A stretch of 64,000 nucleotides of DNA. It comes from Acanthosoma haemorrhoidale. Taxonomy: Eukaryota; Arthropoda; Insecta; Hemiptera; Acanthosomatidae. The stretch spans positions 112,397,139 through 112,461,138 of the forward strand of contig OV884011.1 of NCBI GenBank assembly GCA_930367205.1. The letters are read 5' to 3'. The first letter of the stretch is position 1. The number at the start of each line of letters is the position of its first letter. Below are positions 24,593 through 36,004 of this stretch, piece after piece. A model generated the notes under the pieces. The model did no database searches and was not told the DNA's origin. It saw nothing but the letters and a program-made list of their open reading frames with translations. Position numbers and translations under genes: made by a program.

Positions 24593-25457
24593 AACATTTA
24601 TATGCTAAAAGATATTTTAGTTTTACTTACTAATTTCAATGCATAATTTCGGTTATGTAAATTCATAATTACCCGTAGAATTTCAATAACTTTTTTTATA
24701 TGTATGACTTTAGGTATGAAATAACAAACAGTAATTAATCAAATCGATACAATTGTTTTTTTTTTATTGCTAGCATAGGGTATTTTATATCTTAACTTAT
24801 CATATTCATACTGATTCCACCTCTCCCCTAAAAAAATCCCATTATAACACTTAACAACCTCCGCGTCATTTTCTTAAAAATAACTAAATAGTACAAGGTT
24901 AATAAAGAGGCTCTGAACTGAGACTTTAATAGGTTAAAATCTAAGTTCAATATTCATATTAAGTATTTGACCAAAGATTAGATTATTTTAACAATTATAT
25001 AGCACTATGCTATAATTTTGTAATTTTTTATTAGTTACAATGAAGGAACAATGACGTTTGCTATCATGCTGAGAAGCGTATGTGACCGCTTAAGCTCCGA
25101 CATAGTTCACACGTACTGAGAAGCCTTGAGAATGATTTCAGTCTACCTATAAAAGAATTACAACCAACAGATAGGTAACTCTTCTGCTTTAAGTAACTTA
25201 ATCCAGAGCAACGTATAAGGCGGAGGTGGCCTCTTGGCCAAGAAACACGTCACTAATAAACTGAAGCCATAAGCACATCCTATAATAATCTTTTTTAATG
25301 TATATATAAAATAACATTAACATAAAATTGAATCGAAATATCACTGAGCATGCCTTTTTTATTTTAATGACATAATATTTTTATTTATTTTCTCTACCTC
25401 AGCAACTAACCGTTACGATTCCGTGACTACACATCGTTCGAAGACACGCTGATTAGT
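24593..25457. other. AT-rich spacer
   Basis: Nothing recognised. Confidence 0.4.
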
Positions 25458-26325
25458 TCAAAGGACATTCTTGGATGCTTTTAGATCAGTCATCTTTTTT
25501 AAACTCCAGCAGTAATCTTCCATCATGTCCGTATCCCATCTTCCTTGGGAGCGGGCCTCCATGGTTTTAATACCCTATTGAAATCTTTCACCTTGGTCCT
25601 CACAAATCTTCAGGAAAACGGTCTAATCGGCTGTGTGAATAGTGTACCTCAATACTCATGTTACACCATGTTAATCATCTCGTTTACCAGTTCAACATAG
25701 TTATCAACTTTGCCTTCAGTCATAAAATTTCCGTCAACTCCAACAACTGAAGTCCAGTCTTTTCCCTCAGCATCATTCATCGCATTTGCGAAGGCAGGAT
25801 CCTTAATGAGTTGCCTTATTTGTAAGTCGACCAATATCCTTGCTTTAATTTTTTCTGTACTCAACTAAACCATATTTTACCCCTATATATGTAAATCATG
25901 ATCCGTTCTTATCAAAAGCATTTACAAACTGCATCATAAATCTCAGCTTTATATGAATAGGAGAAAAGACGATTTTCTATTGTTCAACTAAGGGGTCGTT
26001 AATGACATTCTATTCCCCAACGTCAATGTTTAGTCTCTCAGGCCACTCATTTCTAACATAGTACTGTGTTTCTTCTCTGCTATCCCAGAAACAAAAGAAG
26101 CAAGGATATTTGGTGCGGCAACTTTTCTGTCGAAGGAGAAAGTTTACAATTCTTATTTCTACACTAATCGCCCGTTCATGATACTTTATCCAAGACCAAA
26201 GCTATGATGTTATGTTCTTCTTTCATTTCCATTGGGTGAGCAATTGGTATTGAACCATATTTATTCCCATTGCGTAGAAGGAGACATTTTAAACTACGCA
26301 TTGTGCTGTCAATAAATAGGCGCCA
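25458..26325 (-). pseudogene. Widely dispersed arthropod repeat ORF, broken
   Basis: Minus-strand pieces in successive frames read, in order, WRLFIDSTMRSLKCLLLRNG, NKYGSIPIAHPMEMKEEHN, RIVNFLLRQ, TKYPCFFCFWDSREE, YYVRNEWPERLNIDVG, SPIHIKLRFMMQFVNAF, KARILVDLQIRQLIKDPAF, HSRLDRFPEDL, EDQGERFQ, and then GRWDTDMMEDYCWSLKK. This is the order seen in a repetitive protein family found in very many arthropod genomes, generally held to be transposon-derived and of unclassified type. At least five stops or frameshifts interrupt it. CFFCFWDS suggests a metal-binding cysteine pair. The N-terminus upstream of 26325 was not recognised. Function is unknown and this copy is dead. Confidence 0.7.
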
Positions 26326-28199
26326 ACGACAATTATCGTTCTATTCGCTGCATAGATCTACACGCTTGAAACTAATAAAATGACTGATTTGACTAGTTTC
26401 ATCCCTCTATTATGTGAAGTCGAATCAGCAACAATAACTATAATCTGTTGATAGAAGACAATTTGTCCAAGCAAGTCCAGCGTGTTTTCGTGGAATTTCT
26501 CTTGCTTTATCCATTCCGTCTTATTTGAATCTTTCCGTTTGTCTGGTACTCTGTCGAGAAGTTTGTAATTTTCGACACTCAGAAATGATTTGATGGACAG
26601 TTAACGGTGGATTATTATCCCACTACTCGCAGGCTGGTCTGCTAAGGTTGAGAATGAGGCGCATATGAGTCAGCCTAGTATATCCTATTCTCTATTTTCA
26701 TCTGGGGTCTTATTCTCGAACCATCTTCCATGAGTCTGCAAGTATTTAGACTGTCTAGCCAATGATGCCCCGACAACCTCACCATTATATGTATCAAACC
26801 GAACCGTACACACCGAGTACTGATACCTTGTATTCAAGACGAGATACGGCAAAGATACCACCCATTCCAACAGACTACGAGGACAGCCCAACAGTGTCCA
26901 AAAATCAATAACTAAGAACTACTATTTCAACAATAATTAACCGACTTTAACTAGTCTTCGTTCCATAATTTAACTTTGGGTTACTTTTAACTTATTTTAA
27001 ACCATCGACCCATGTATAGATAGTATATTCATGATATCTAACTACAATATAATAAAAATGAATTGTTGAATTTACTTAGACCAAATAATCGTGTAAAAAA
27101 TCTCTTCAGCTAACCATATAAATAACAGCATATACGAATAAAAAAAAGTGTATCAAGGAAAAATCGTGGTACACTCGTGGCAACATATCAGGTTCGACCG
27201 GTTTTTTCAAAAATAACCTAATGGTTGTAAAAATTAAAGGTTAAAAAATAGTTCTCAAATATCTGAAAGAAAGAGTACACTTCTTTCACGTTTAATTTTC
27301 TTTCCTATACTTTAAACATTTGAGATAAGTTGGGTCATTTTACCAACTGTTATTTTTGGACACATAAACATTCATCCAGAAGGGCAAAAATGTTTGTTTA
27401 GCTCGCTCTTGTTAACGCATAGAAATACGCAGCTGTAAAAGTCAATGCCACAACTTCGCGGAAAGGTCTTTCCGATTATATTATAAAACAACTGAAAAAA
27501 TGAAGGCTGCGTTAAATAACAAACATAATTAATATTCATTAAAACTGAATGGTTTCCGCGTAATTCTCGATGCACACACACTATGATAAATAATACTAAA
27601 TATGAAAGTATTCAATTAGTTTAACATTAAGCAAACAAAATTTTGGTATCACTATCGTATTCATGAAAAACGCACGAAAGATTTATCCAACTTCATATAG
27701 AAAACCAAAACCATGGAATTTCAATATTGAAATTAATATTTACATATCAAATAGTTATTTTCTGGTTTTTATATGCATATCATGAAATGATTATAATATT
27801 TTCAGCTTTGCGCTGTCTGCAAGGTTAGATTATCTTTTGTCAGGACAATTATATTACTGGGTCAACATCGATTATTAATTAAAATTGCATCAATCTTATG
27901 TTACTAAATTCGATTTTTAGGGAAGCTTTACGTAATCAAGAATATATAAAAATGTTTCATATGTCCATATTTATTCCACAAATACACATCCATATTTATT
28001 ACACAACACCGTGAAAAACGTTTAAAATTTTGAATCAATAAAACGTTTTATGGGTTTTTTTTATGTAATATTAAGATTTAGTTAACAATTCCACGTCATA
28101 AATACCAAGTTAAACTAATTTTAAAATATCTAAGCGAATTATTTTTTAATTTCAGTTGAAGCAAATACTTCCATCTTCCTTACGTCTACACCACTAATA
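26326..28199. other. Unassigned DNA upstream of the arthropod repeat ORF
   Basis: 26326-26900 may hold the degraded N-terminal part of the same element. A minus-strand frame at 26685-26891 (with LLEWVVSLPYLVLNTRYQ) is open but unrecognised. 26900-28199 is AT-rich with nothing supportable. Confidence 0.4.
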
Positions 28200-28206
28200 A
28201 GTTTCA

Positions 28207-28482
28207 GTAGACTTTGAAAATGATGCTTAGAAGTATCGATCCTTCTCGGAGAGTTAAGCGGCAGTGGCCTCGTGACCTGGTGGAGTGGGAGTCTTGCCAA
28301 TGGCCATTTTCTCCAATCATGTCCTGAGCGTCTGTGGCTCTCGCGCTCTTGATCAGCCTCCACTGGCTCGTATCCAGTGACGCTCGCATATTTTGCTTGG
28401 CGACGAAGCGTTCAATTGGAAGCGTAAGTAGTGTGTTACTTATTGCCCAATAAGACAGATTGAAATTTTATCACAATAAAGA
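28207..28482 (+). pseudogene. Jockey-A LINE, last ORF2 codons and 3' UTR
   Basis: The plus strand reads RVKRQWPRDL at about 28249-28280, the family's last residues, then a 3' UTR homologous to the 19.1-kb copy. It ends at TTGCCCAATAAGACAGATTG and ACAATAAAG. AGTTTCA at 28200-28206 and 28483-28489 is a probable 7-bp TSD, with partial matching beyond. The stop codon and part of the UTR are altered relative to the 19-kb copy. Severely 5'-truncated. Confidence 0.7.
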
Positions 28483-29299
28483 AGTTTCAATATATAAAAA
28501 AAGAAATATCGCAATACCTCTTATTTCTAAATTTAAATTCCTAATACCAAAACACGGAAAAATAATCAGTTGTAAATGAAGTCAAAACTTACACATAGTA
28601 TTTATGATCATTTACATCACTGGACCAGCCAGCCATGCATAATGATTCATATTTTGTTTGCGGTGAAGCATGATAGTAGGAAGTACTTGATGAAGATCTT
28701 TCTCAAGGTTATCCTTATAATTTGTTTCCCCCTCTCGTTTAAGCAAATAAGCACTGCCAAGCTGATAATTTCCTTACACTGGCTTTTATAAGATAGGGAT
28801 CACATAAAAGTCATAATCCATCTGAATTGTGGTACTTATGTTTCACAAAACCTTGAAATACGCTGAATAGTTTTTATTCAAAAGGAAGTAACGGGGTTTT
28901 GAAACAAAAAAAGTAAATGTGATCGATTTTGCTTAAATTTAAGATTTCTAAAATAAAATGAACAATAATTCGTAGGTGGAAGTTATTTGAGATTAATTTA
29001 TACTTCTAAAAAACGTTCTAATTTTTCATCCCTTGGTCAATGACACAAACACAATAACGCAAAAAGAATTTCTACAGTATTGAACACCTTACCCTTCCAA
29101 TCAAAATTTCTTACAACAATAGTGAACCATACTACCTTAATGTTCCCACTATCCTTAAACACCTTCCATTATTTTTTTTTTAATTCCATACAAAACTATC
29201 TAAACATACTGATCTCCCCTGCAAGATCACACAACCCTACCAACCTCAACGAAGATTGAAGCTATCCCCGGGGATCTGTAACTAACCGGATACTGCGAG
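28483..29299. other. AT-rich spacer
   Basis: Right TSD copy at the start; otherwise nothing recognised. Confidence 0.4.
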
Positions 29300-29390
29300 A
29301 AATGTGGAGCGTCTGCAGCTCTCGCGCTCTATCTCAGTCAGTACAATTATTATATAGCAGTAATGTGACTGCAGGAGCAGTGAGGGGAAA
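29300..29390 (+). mobile_element. Jockey-A 3' UTR scrap
   Basis: GAGCGTCTGCAGCTCTCGCG and, further on, CAGTAATGTGACTGCAGGAG align with the conserved middle of the Jockey-A 3' UTR in the same order. It is too short and diverged to say more. Confidence 0.5.
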
Positions 29391-30126
29391 CACGCTGACA
29401 CCGAACTTCCTTCACTAATGTTGAGTTTTATTTCCGGTGATTCCTAGGCCTATAGGTCCACATTTTATTTTATATCATACTTTTTAATTGCTCTAGGTGA
29501 TTCTTTGAGGACAGTCCGAGGACACGAATACAAAAACGGTTGGAAATAAGCGAGGACCTTAGCTGAAGAGATGGAGCTCTAACGGGTTGCAGGCAAGTAG
29601 AACGAAGACATCAGGTGACGAAACACCTGTCACCCATGTGATCTCCTTTCGGCAACCGACACGAAATCGTGTCCTTTCATAGATGACATCGGCGGCTGCA
29701 TCGAGAGAATCCTCTCAGCACTCCGAGTCAGCACGAAAGTGGGTTAGCGTCTGTCATGAAACGAACCCAGTCCGGTTTCCCTTACGAGCTACGCGTTAAA
29801 CCTAGCTAGGATGTTATATCACTCAAGTACCGTACAACCGTTTCAATCTTAGAGAAAAAAAGAACCTGAAATTGGCGAAGAAATACAATATTGAAGAGAC
29901 AGGTCTGATTAGAGAATCGCACTACCTTAACATTTGAACTAAACATATTTAGTTATCATATTCCTTAAGTGAAACTAACCTCTTAATAAGTTCATAGCCA
30001 GATAAAAGTCTCCCTTTGAACAATATGCTGCTAGCGAATCCCAAAGAACAAAGTTTTTTCGTGTGAAAAAGATTCTCAACCTCAACAACATTCATGATTC
30101 ATTCATTCGTTGTTTTATATGAGCAC
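29391..30126. other. GC-richer unassigned segment and spacer
   Basis: 29500-29820 is GC-richer than its neighbours (e.g. GACATCGGCGGCTGCATC), with no open frame of note and no recognised motif. It may be an old repeat. The remainder is AT-rich. Confidence 0.35.
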
Positions 30127-30153
30127 TTTTAGACTGTACAGGGCCATCTTCAG
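30127..30153 (-). ncRNA. Hammerhead-like core (degenerate)
   Basis: On the minus strand CTGAAGA is intact, followed by a weakened GGCCC...GTC stem and AAAA in place of GAAA. It lies about 155 bp from a second core in the same orientation (30283-30311). Confidence 0.35.
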
Positions 30154-30282
30154 ACTTAATTTCAAAATCAACAAGATGTTGTCATACATATAAATATTAA
30201 AATGTTTCAATCAAAATTAAATGATAAGTAACAACAAATAATCGATTTTCCGTCTCTCCACAATATTCTTAACAAAACAAAC

Positions 30283-30311
30283 TTTTTGACAGCTCTAAGC
30301 TGTCATCTTCA
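30283..30311 (-). ncRNA. Hammerhead-like core (degenerate)
   Basis: On the minus strand: GTGAAGA (C lost), then a perfect GACAGCT/AGCTGTC stem with a TAG loop, then AAAA. It belongs to the same subtype as the intact core at 37632-37660, so it is a decayed copy of that element end. Confidence 0.45.
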
Positions 30312-30729
30312 CCTGCTAAAATGAAATGTTTTAAGTAATCTAAACACAAGATAACAACATGCAATAAATTAAAGTCAAAAAATAGTTTATAATAGAACAG
30401 TTTCTTTATATTTTTTATTATTGTTTCCATCTATCCCCACAAACTAATTGTGAAGTATGAAAATAATTATGGATGGTGTATACAAAATGAAAACCATGAA
30501 TGAAAATGAAATGAAGGTAAACATTTGACCACAATTAGATAAAAGAGGTCTTCAATCCGGAAATGCGCATTTAAGATAATTAAGAATCTAACTATCGGAA
30601 ATGCAGTTATGTTTATACTTTATTTCAGTGCAACGCACGATTCAGAATGCGAGGGGGGGGGGCAATACAAGTATTTAAATACTCACAGTATGTGTTTTTG
30701 TACGATTGTTATTTGTCGCATCTATCTAC

Positions 30730-31230
30730 GGTACATCTCATTTGGAATTCAAACATTCTTATCCAAAGTCCTCAGAATTCAACGCTACTTCACGCAATCA
30801 CCGTAATGATCTCAATGTACCTAGAGTTCAGGATGTTCTAACCTCAAGATTTACGAAATTCCATTAAACCTTACCCGCACATCCCAATCGTATTGTCAAC
30901 ATCTTCCTATTCACTAACACTCATCCACATATAACTCTTCGTCGGCGAAGTGGTGGTGGCCCCATGTTCGCGATCTATTATAATAGATCAGTATGTCATG
31001 AGGTACTAATTAGCACTGACTACCATCCCCACTCATTTCATGAGCGAATGTGGCTCTCTTGCTCTTTTTCTGGCCTTCGTGGTCGGAGAGCTCTACTGTG
31101 GGAATCCTAGGGGACATGGGGCTCATGAACAGATTTTTTTTATGTATATAATATGACTGTTGTTATGAGTGTAAGCTGTACAAAAACTGAGTGTGTGAAA
31201 TTGTGTATAAAGTATGAATGAGCTCTTGTA
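30730..31230 (+). pseudogene. Jockey-clade LINE ORF2 C-terminus and 3' UTR (Jockey-A relative)
   Basis: Plus-strand pieces in shifted frames read IQTFLSKVLRI, NATSRNHRNDLNVP, VQDVLTSRFTKFH, AHPNRIVNIFLFT, then WWWPHVRDLL with a stop at 30981-30983. These are the same blocks as the 19-kb copy, but diverged enough to be a separate subfamily. The following 150 bp keeps UTR homology (GAGCGAATGTGGCTCTC and GGGGACATGGGG). At least two frameshifts and an internal stop are present. The 5' part upstream of 30730 is missing or unrecognisable; a G9 run lies at about 30653-30661. The 3' end is approximate. Confidence 0.65.
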
Positions 31231-31739
31231 TAACTATTATTAATGCTGAATTAGAAAATTGTAATTTTAGAAATGAAGACGTTTCTAAGATGGTAATTCA
31301 ACATGCATATACCTATGTAAAGCATTTTCTAGAAGTGATGAGCTATTGTTGATCTATGCAAAGTATAACTTGGGACCCTTCTCTTTCATCGACCCTGTCA
31401 ACGTAACCAACCATACTTCCTCTTTTTCTCTATGGCCTACTTTACGAATGCATTGTAGCATTCCTCTTCCTTCGAACCTTCAGCCTTCTATCGCAGCTTT
31501 AATCCTAAGGGGTGGTTTAGGAGCGTAACCACCAGGGCCATAATATCAGTGCGTGATTTCATTAATTTTCGCATTTAAAAGGAGGTTCAGAGGAAAAATA
31601 GCATGAATTCGGTGGTGAAATGGTTAAGGAGACAAATACATATGGAGGTTAAACGTAAAAAACATTTGTTAGTAAAAATTAAAAAAAAATCTTTTTTGGG
31701 TCTGCTAGTACAATTTTATTTCAATTTTGCTAAAAGAAT
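31231..31739. other. AT-rich spacer
   Basis: Nothing recognised. Confidence 0.4.
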
Positions 31740-31900
31740 TATTATTTAAATAGAATTACGACCTATCCTACTGGGCAGTCAGTAATTTGACCAATCCTCA
31801 CATTCATTACATATTTACAGTCTATCATTCACTCACTCATTCATATGATATGTTCGAATACACACCTAGGAACTTGCCAACCTCTCAGGACTCGGAGGAA
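31740..31900 (-). mobile_element. Jockey-A 3' UTR fragment, decayed
   Basis: On the minus strand, GAATGAGTGAGTGAATGATA and TGTAAATATG blocks match the Jockey-A 3' UTR in order. The terminal hairpin is corrupted. Confidence 0.55.
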
Positions 31901-31971
31901 TCCCTCACACTTCCCACGGGAGACAAATATTTCATTTTCATCATACTTCGCAGATTACTACCAAACGTTCT

Positions 31972-32438
31972 GTGCCCGTACTTTTAAACAATGTTGTTCT
32001 GAACTATTTTATTCTTAAACTTCTAACAAACAAAGTTGCTTCAACCATTTCATTTACTTCCGTTAGAAGATTCGTTCACATTTCCAATTTCAAGCCAGCT
32101 ACTAGTTCCCCTCCAAGCATGGATTTCACAAACTTTGCTAATAGTGCATATAGTTGTGTGCCTGTTGCATCAGGGGCTATCATGGCCTTGTGTGGAAGAT
32201 GCTCCGCCAATAGTTGGAGACTATCGCAACCGGTTGGAAAGGTCTCGGGCTGCAGGCCGGCGGGTGATTCGAGTAAATACTCAAGTTTATTATCGTCGTA
32301 ACGAACCCATAAATCGTAAGGGTCGGTTCTACTACCCGAAACCGATCGTGCATGAACACAATTATTTATAAGTATTATTGAATATAGCTCAGCATGATTT
32401 ATATACATCGTTATAACAATAACAAAGGGAAAGTACAC
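31972..32438. other. Coding-like segment open on both strands, family unknown
   Basis: Plus-strand frames are open to stops at 32301 and 32371, and a minus-strand frame is open from 32438 to 32076. The plus frame ending at 32371 has a basic tail (RNRLERSRAAGRRVIRVN, then YYRRNEPINRK), and a weak pattern (I.G..R..L....G.R.IR...RNE) recalls the 11.45-kb segment. The minus frame reads LPHKAMIAPDATGTQLYALL and, past one stop, TNLLTEVNEMVEATLFV, which looks more protein-like. Only one strand can be right. It is a plausible mobile-element or exon remnant; no name is justified. Confidence 0.3.
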
Positions 32439-33131
32439 TTCGAATCAATTTTTATATCGGGGTATAAATGAACGATTATGTATTTATCTGTTTCATCAAT
32501 TGGCTTCCCATTTATTGGTACCAAATAAATTTTTAAATAAATAAATCTAATCGAAATTAAGGTAAAATGTGAAGGAACTATATCAATGACTCTTATTCAG
32601 CTTCTACAATTTTTTTAAAATTCAAACTACTCGGTATTTTTTGATTAAAAAAATCCTACCATTTTTAAGCTATTTTAGTCCCTGAAAAGTGTTTATTCAA
32701 GTGATTAAACGAATCGCAAACATTTGAAAGCGGGCAACTAACCAACAAAAACAAAACAGTTCTTTTGAAATCGGCCTGAACAACATTAAAGACGTAATTT
32801 CCATTGTTGGCTATTTCATTTTCAGGAGTTCCTTCTTGGCTTACCGCCTCAAATGTGTCATCAATGATGAGGAGAAAATTAGATGAACGGTAGAAAGCAA
32901 GTTAATATTTATAGGAACAATTAATTTTACGTGATATAACTTTTTAAACCAAAACATAAACATCGTAGTCTGGAGTGTTGTTAAATATACCTTAAAAATT
33001 TAACTTTGATTGTATCATTTTTACACTTACAGACCGATGTATAGACAGTCGAAAAACGAACCACACTCGCCAGTTTGAAAATAAAAACGTCAACCCCTAC
33101 AATAAAAGTTACTTTTGATTGTTTTTTTCTC
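32439..33131. other. AT-rich spacer with a faint repeat-like piece
   Basis: Around 32965-33030, GTTAAATATACCTT...TTTAACTTTGATTG loosely resembles part of the 230-bp tandem unit that follows, perhaps an older diverged copy. No gene seen. Confidence 0.35.
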
Positions 33132-33821
33132 AGATTCTGTTATTGTACATTAGCCAAGCCAAAACCTGATTTCGAAGAATAGTGTGTGAAATATACCTTT
33201 AAAATACCAGCTTGATTGAATAACTTTTACAACCACTGTCGTTTAACATATAAGGCATCCGAGTGGAGTACTCATACCTCAACCCCTTAGGCCCATCTTA
33301 ATAATAGTAGAAATGCAAGTTATTTCATTATTCCGTTCTTTATGCTACTTTGGTTTTTCTAAGATTCTGTTATTGTACATTAGCCAAGCCAAAACCTGAT
33401 TTCGAAGAATAGTGTGTGAAATATACCTTTAAAATACCAGCTTGATTGAATAACTTTTACAACCACTGTCGTTTAACATATGAGGCATCCGAGTGGAGTA
33501 CTCATACCTCAACCCCTTAGGCCTATCTTAATAATAGTAGAAATGCAAGTTATTTCATTATTCCGTTTTTTATGTTACTTCGGTTTTTCTCAGATTCTGT
33601 TATTGTACATTAGCCAAGCCAAAACCTGATTTCGAAGAATAGTGTGTGAAATATACCTTTAAAATACCAGCTTGATTGAATAACTTTTACAACCACTGTC
33701 GTTTAACATATAAGGCATCCGAGTGGAGTACTCATACCTCAACCCCTTAGGCCCATCTTAATAATAGTAGAAATGCAAGTTATTTCATTGTTCCGTTCTT
33801 TACGTTACTTTGGTTATCGAA
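33132..33821. repeat. 230-bp unit tandemly repeated three times
   Basis: Three consecutive units start at 33132, 33362 and 33592, each with AGATTCTGTTATTGTACATT and exactly 230 bp apart. They differ at only a handful of positions. Units 1 and 3 agree against unit 2 at several of these (e.g. ATAAGGC versus ATGAGGC, GGCCCATC versus GGCCTATC). No reading frame runs through. This is a recent unequal-crossover-type expansion of unique-looking DNA. Confidence 0.95.
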
Positions 33822-34259
33822 GATTCAATAAGTGCTGGTCAAAAGGGCATGCGAATACGAATTGCGGGAAGTTCACATTGCACTTTACAGGCAATAGTAC
33901 TTTACTGGCTGGATACTCCACCATAATATAACGGTGGCTAATAATGAGACAGAAAGCTAACCATGCAGAAATGAAGATATATTCACTGCCAGAAGCAAGA
34001 CAGAGACATCAGAAGGGTTGGGACATCTGGGCCGTCCTGCTTAAGCCATCAAGCTGAGAACTAGCTGCTTTAAAGGCAATCAATTAATTACTTAACAATG
34101 AACATTCAAAACATGATATACACGACTCTAAACTGAACAGAGGCAAACTTACTAATCCATAAGTACATGAAGCTTTGAGAGAAACCACTCGAAGAACTTT
34201 ATTAGAGGGTACAAACAAGGACTAAAATATAGACCTTCAGTAGATCAGAGGACAAACGG
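33822..34259. other. Possible upstream part of the old LINE
   Basis: Not clearly coding. It leads into the LINE C-terminal remnant and may contain its degraded RNase H region, but no catalytic motif was recognised. Confidence 0.3.
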
Positions 34260-34574
34260 GAAATACAGGCTATGATACAACAAACAAACAAATTGCATCA
34301 CAAGATTAAAACTGGACAGAGAGAGTACTATGTCCAGTACCTCAATCGACTTGAAAATAGATACCAAAACATTTGGTATAGACGATGGACAACAACGACT
34401 AAAGAGAGTAGTGATCTGAATGGCTATATCCCTAACATACTAGATAAGCATTGAAATTCACCCAAACCCCGTAAGCTGACACAGGTACTAACAGGGCAAG
34501 TACCGACCAAAACTTACCTTCGCTGTTTTAGACTACTTGACAATCCAAATTGTACTTGTGACTGAACTCGACAA
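34260..34574 (+). pseudogene. Old LINE ORF2 C-terminus (post-RNase H region), left half
   Basis: The plus strand reads YQNIWYRRWTTTTKESSDL and YIPNILDKH, then after a stop and shift KLTQVLTGQVPTKTYLRCF and NPNCTCD. The L.TQ.LTG....YL.RF and C.C blocks are typical of the region after the RNase H domain in R1/Jockey-superfamily LINEs, where a cysteine cluster follows. The protein would be the C-terminal nucleic-acid-binding part of the reverse transcriptase. It is cut at 34574 by the Jockey-B insertion and resumes at 35362. Dead: it carries stops, a frameshift and a large insertion. Confidence 0.65.
34563..34574. repeat. TSD of Jockey-B copy (left)
   Basis: TGAACTCGACAA here is repeated exactly at 35350-35361. 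Neighbouring bases differ, so the TSD is 12 bp. Confidence 0.9.
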
Positions 34575-35349
34575 TTTTTTTTTTTTTTTTTATTTATTTA
34601 TTTCAAAACCTCAAATACAATGTGCAAAAGAAAAATAACAAAATAATAATCGACTTACAAATTTCTCCTCTTCCTGCATTTAAATGCATTGGGAGGAGTG
34701 CATAATACAATAAATTTTTTGATGTTGTTAATAGTACTCAGTCTTATATTCACACTAGGTGATGAGGCTCACCTTCTTTTTGTCACAGACACCAAACACT
34801 AAACACTAGGAACAAAACTAAACAAAACAAACTAAATCTCTACCTAGAACCTAGGACTAGAGTGTTCCAGCCGCGACAGCGTCCTGCCATCGATGGGGGA
34901 ACGGAGCGGGGGTTATAGTGTTAAACACCGGGTTTGTCAAGTATTGCAGTGATTCGAAAATTTTGATATGTCTATGTTGGATGAACTCATCCACCGTAGG
35001 GAGCTCAAAAATATCGTGAAGCTCACTGTTGCTCCGTAGTTCGAATGAAGTACCCCTGACCACTTTTATCAGTATACCGTTTTGGAATTGTTGGAGTTTC
35101 TTAGCTGTGGTATACGTCAGATAACGGAATAGCTGTGCACCATACAGCAGAGTAGGCCTGAGTATGCTCTTGTAAATCAGTAGCTTGAGACGTAGTGATA
35201 GATTGGGGGAAGTCAATAAGTGCGTAAGCCGGTAAGACTTCATGCGTGTATGCTTCAACTTCTTCGCAAAATGGTTACTAAAATGGAGGTGTCTGTCCAT
35301 TTTAATTCCCAGATATACTAGGTTGTTGGCTGGAGGTGGTTGGTGGAGG
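34575..35349 (-). pseudogene. Jockey-B LINE, 5'-truncated copy with ORF2 C-terminus, 3' UTR and poly(A)
   Basis: On the minus strand, a 775-bp insertion. Its open frame from the truncation point to the stop at 34857 reads LVYLGIKMDRHLHFSNHF, LRLKLLIYKSILRPTLLYGA, LQQFQNGILIKVVRG, LPTVDEFIQ and PFPHRWQDAVAAGTL. These are the thumb-region and C-terminal blocks of a Jockey-like reverse transcriptase. The UTR contains the GGTGAGCCTCATCACC hairpin (about 34759-34774) and a TATGCACTCCTCCCAATGC block; it ends in AAAT repeats and A17. The coding part is still uninterrupted, so the insertion is young relative to its host element. It lacks endonuclease and the RT active site, so it cannot move alone. 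The frame runs 60 codons further upstream only because the flanking DNA happens to be open. Confidence 0.9.
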
Positions 35350-35520
35350 TGAACTCGACAAACCAACGAGCTCCTTATATAAACGTGTACAAGGTGTGTA
35401 CTTGTGGACTGATCGAGAAATATAGTAGTCACTAAAATATTATTGACAAACGGATAACAGCATTTACCTAAACGGTAAATTATTACGAATACAGAACAGG
35501 AGTGAACAAATTCATTGACA
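35350..35520 (+). pseudogene. Old LINE ORF2 C-terminus, right half
   Basis: Starting with the right TSD copy, the plus strand continues the interrupted LINE: QTNELLI, TCTRCVLVD, then NIVVTKILLTNG. This fits the T.EHLL..C.R and K.IL..NG pattern following the cysteine cluster in this superfamily. A stop interrupts it, and the end is approximate. Confidence 0.5.
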
Positions 35521-36004
35521 TCAGTTCCCATACATATTTTAAGCAGTCAACAGCCTACATAAAATTACTGTATAAAACAACGGAGAAACGTTTCTAGTTA
35601 ACCTATAAAAGTAAAATTTAAAAATAATGAAAAAATTATTACTCTCGCTGACCCAGGAAAGTGACGGATATAGTTAGTTAATGATGATGAGTATAGAAAG
35701 TTTTAGTTGCATTACTTACAATTATTATTATATACATATTTTTTATTGTGTTTATTTATTACTCGGGTACTGCACCAACATTTTTTTATACATCAATAAA
35801 AATAATATGACCAACATTCTGCAACTATTCAGATAAAACTCAACAACTAATCAAATAAATTCAACTATTCAAATAATTCCAAAAGTGAATTTCAGCACTT
35901 CAAAGACATATGTGTAGAAAATATCCGAGAAGTTCAAGTAGCATAATACTTTAGCATGTACCGTTTCTTTCCATGTATCTGTATATATGAACTACTACTG
36001 TTTT
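35521..36004. other. AT-rich spacer
   Basis: Nothing recognised. Confidence 0.4.

Noticed and set aside
34857..35531. A single 224-residue minus-strand protein
   Set aside because: The exact TSD at 35350-35361 shows that only 34857-35349 belongs to the LINE; the remainder is host DNA that happens to be open.
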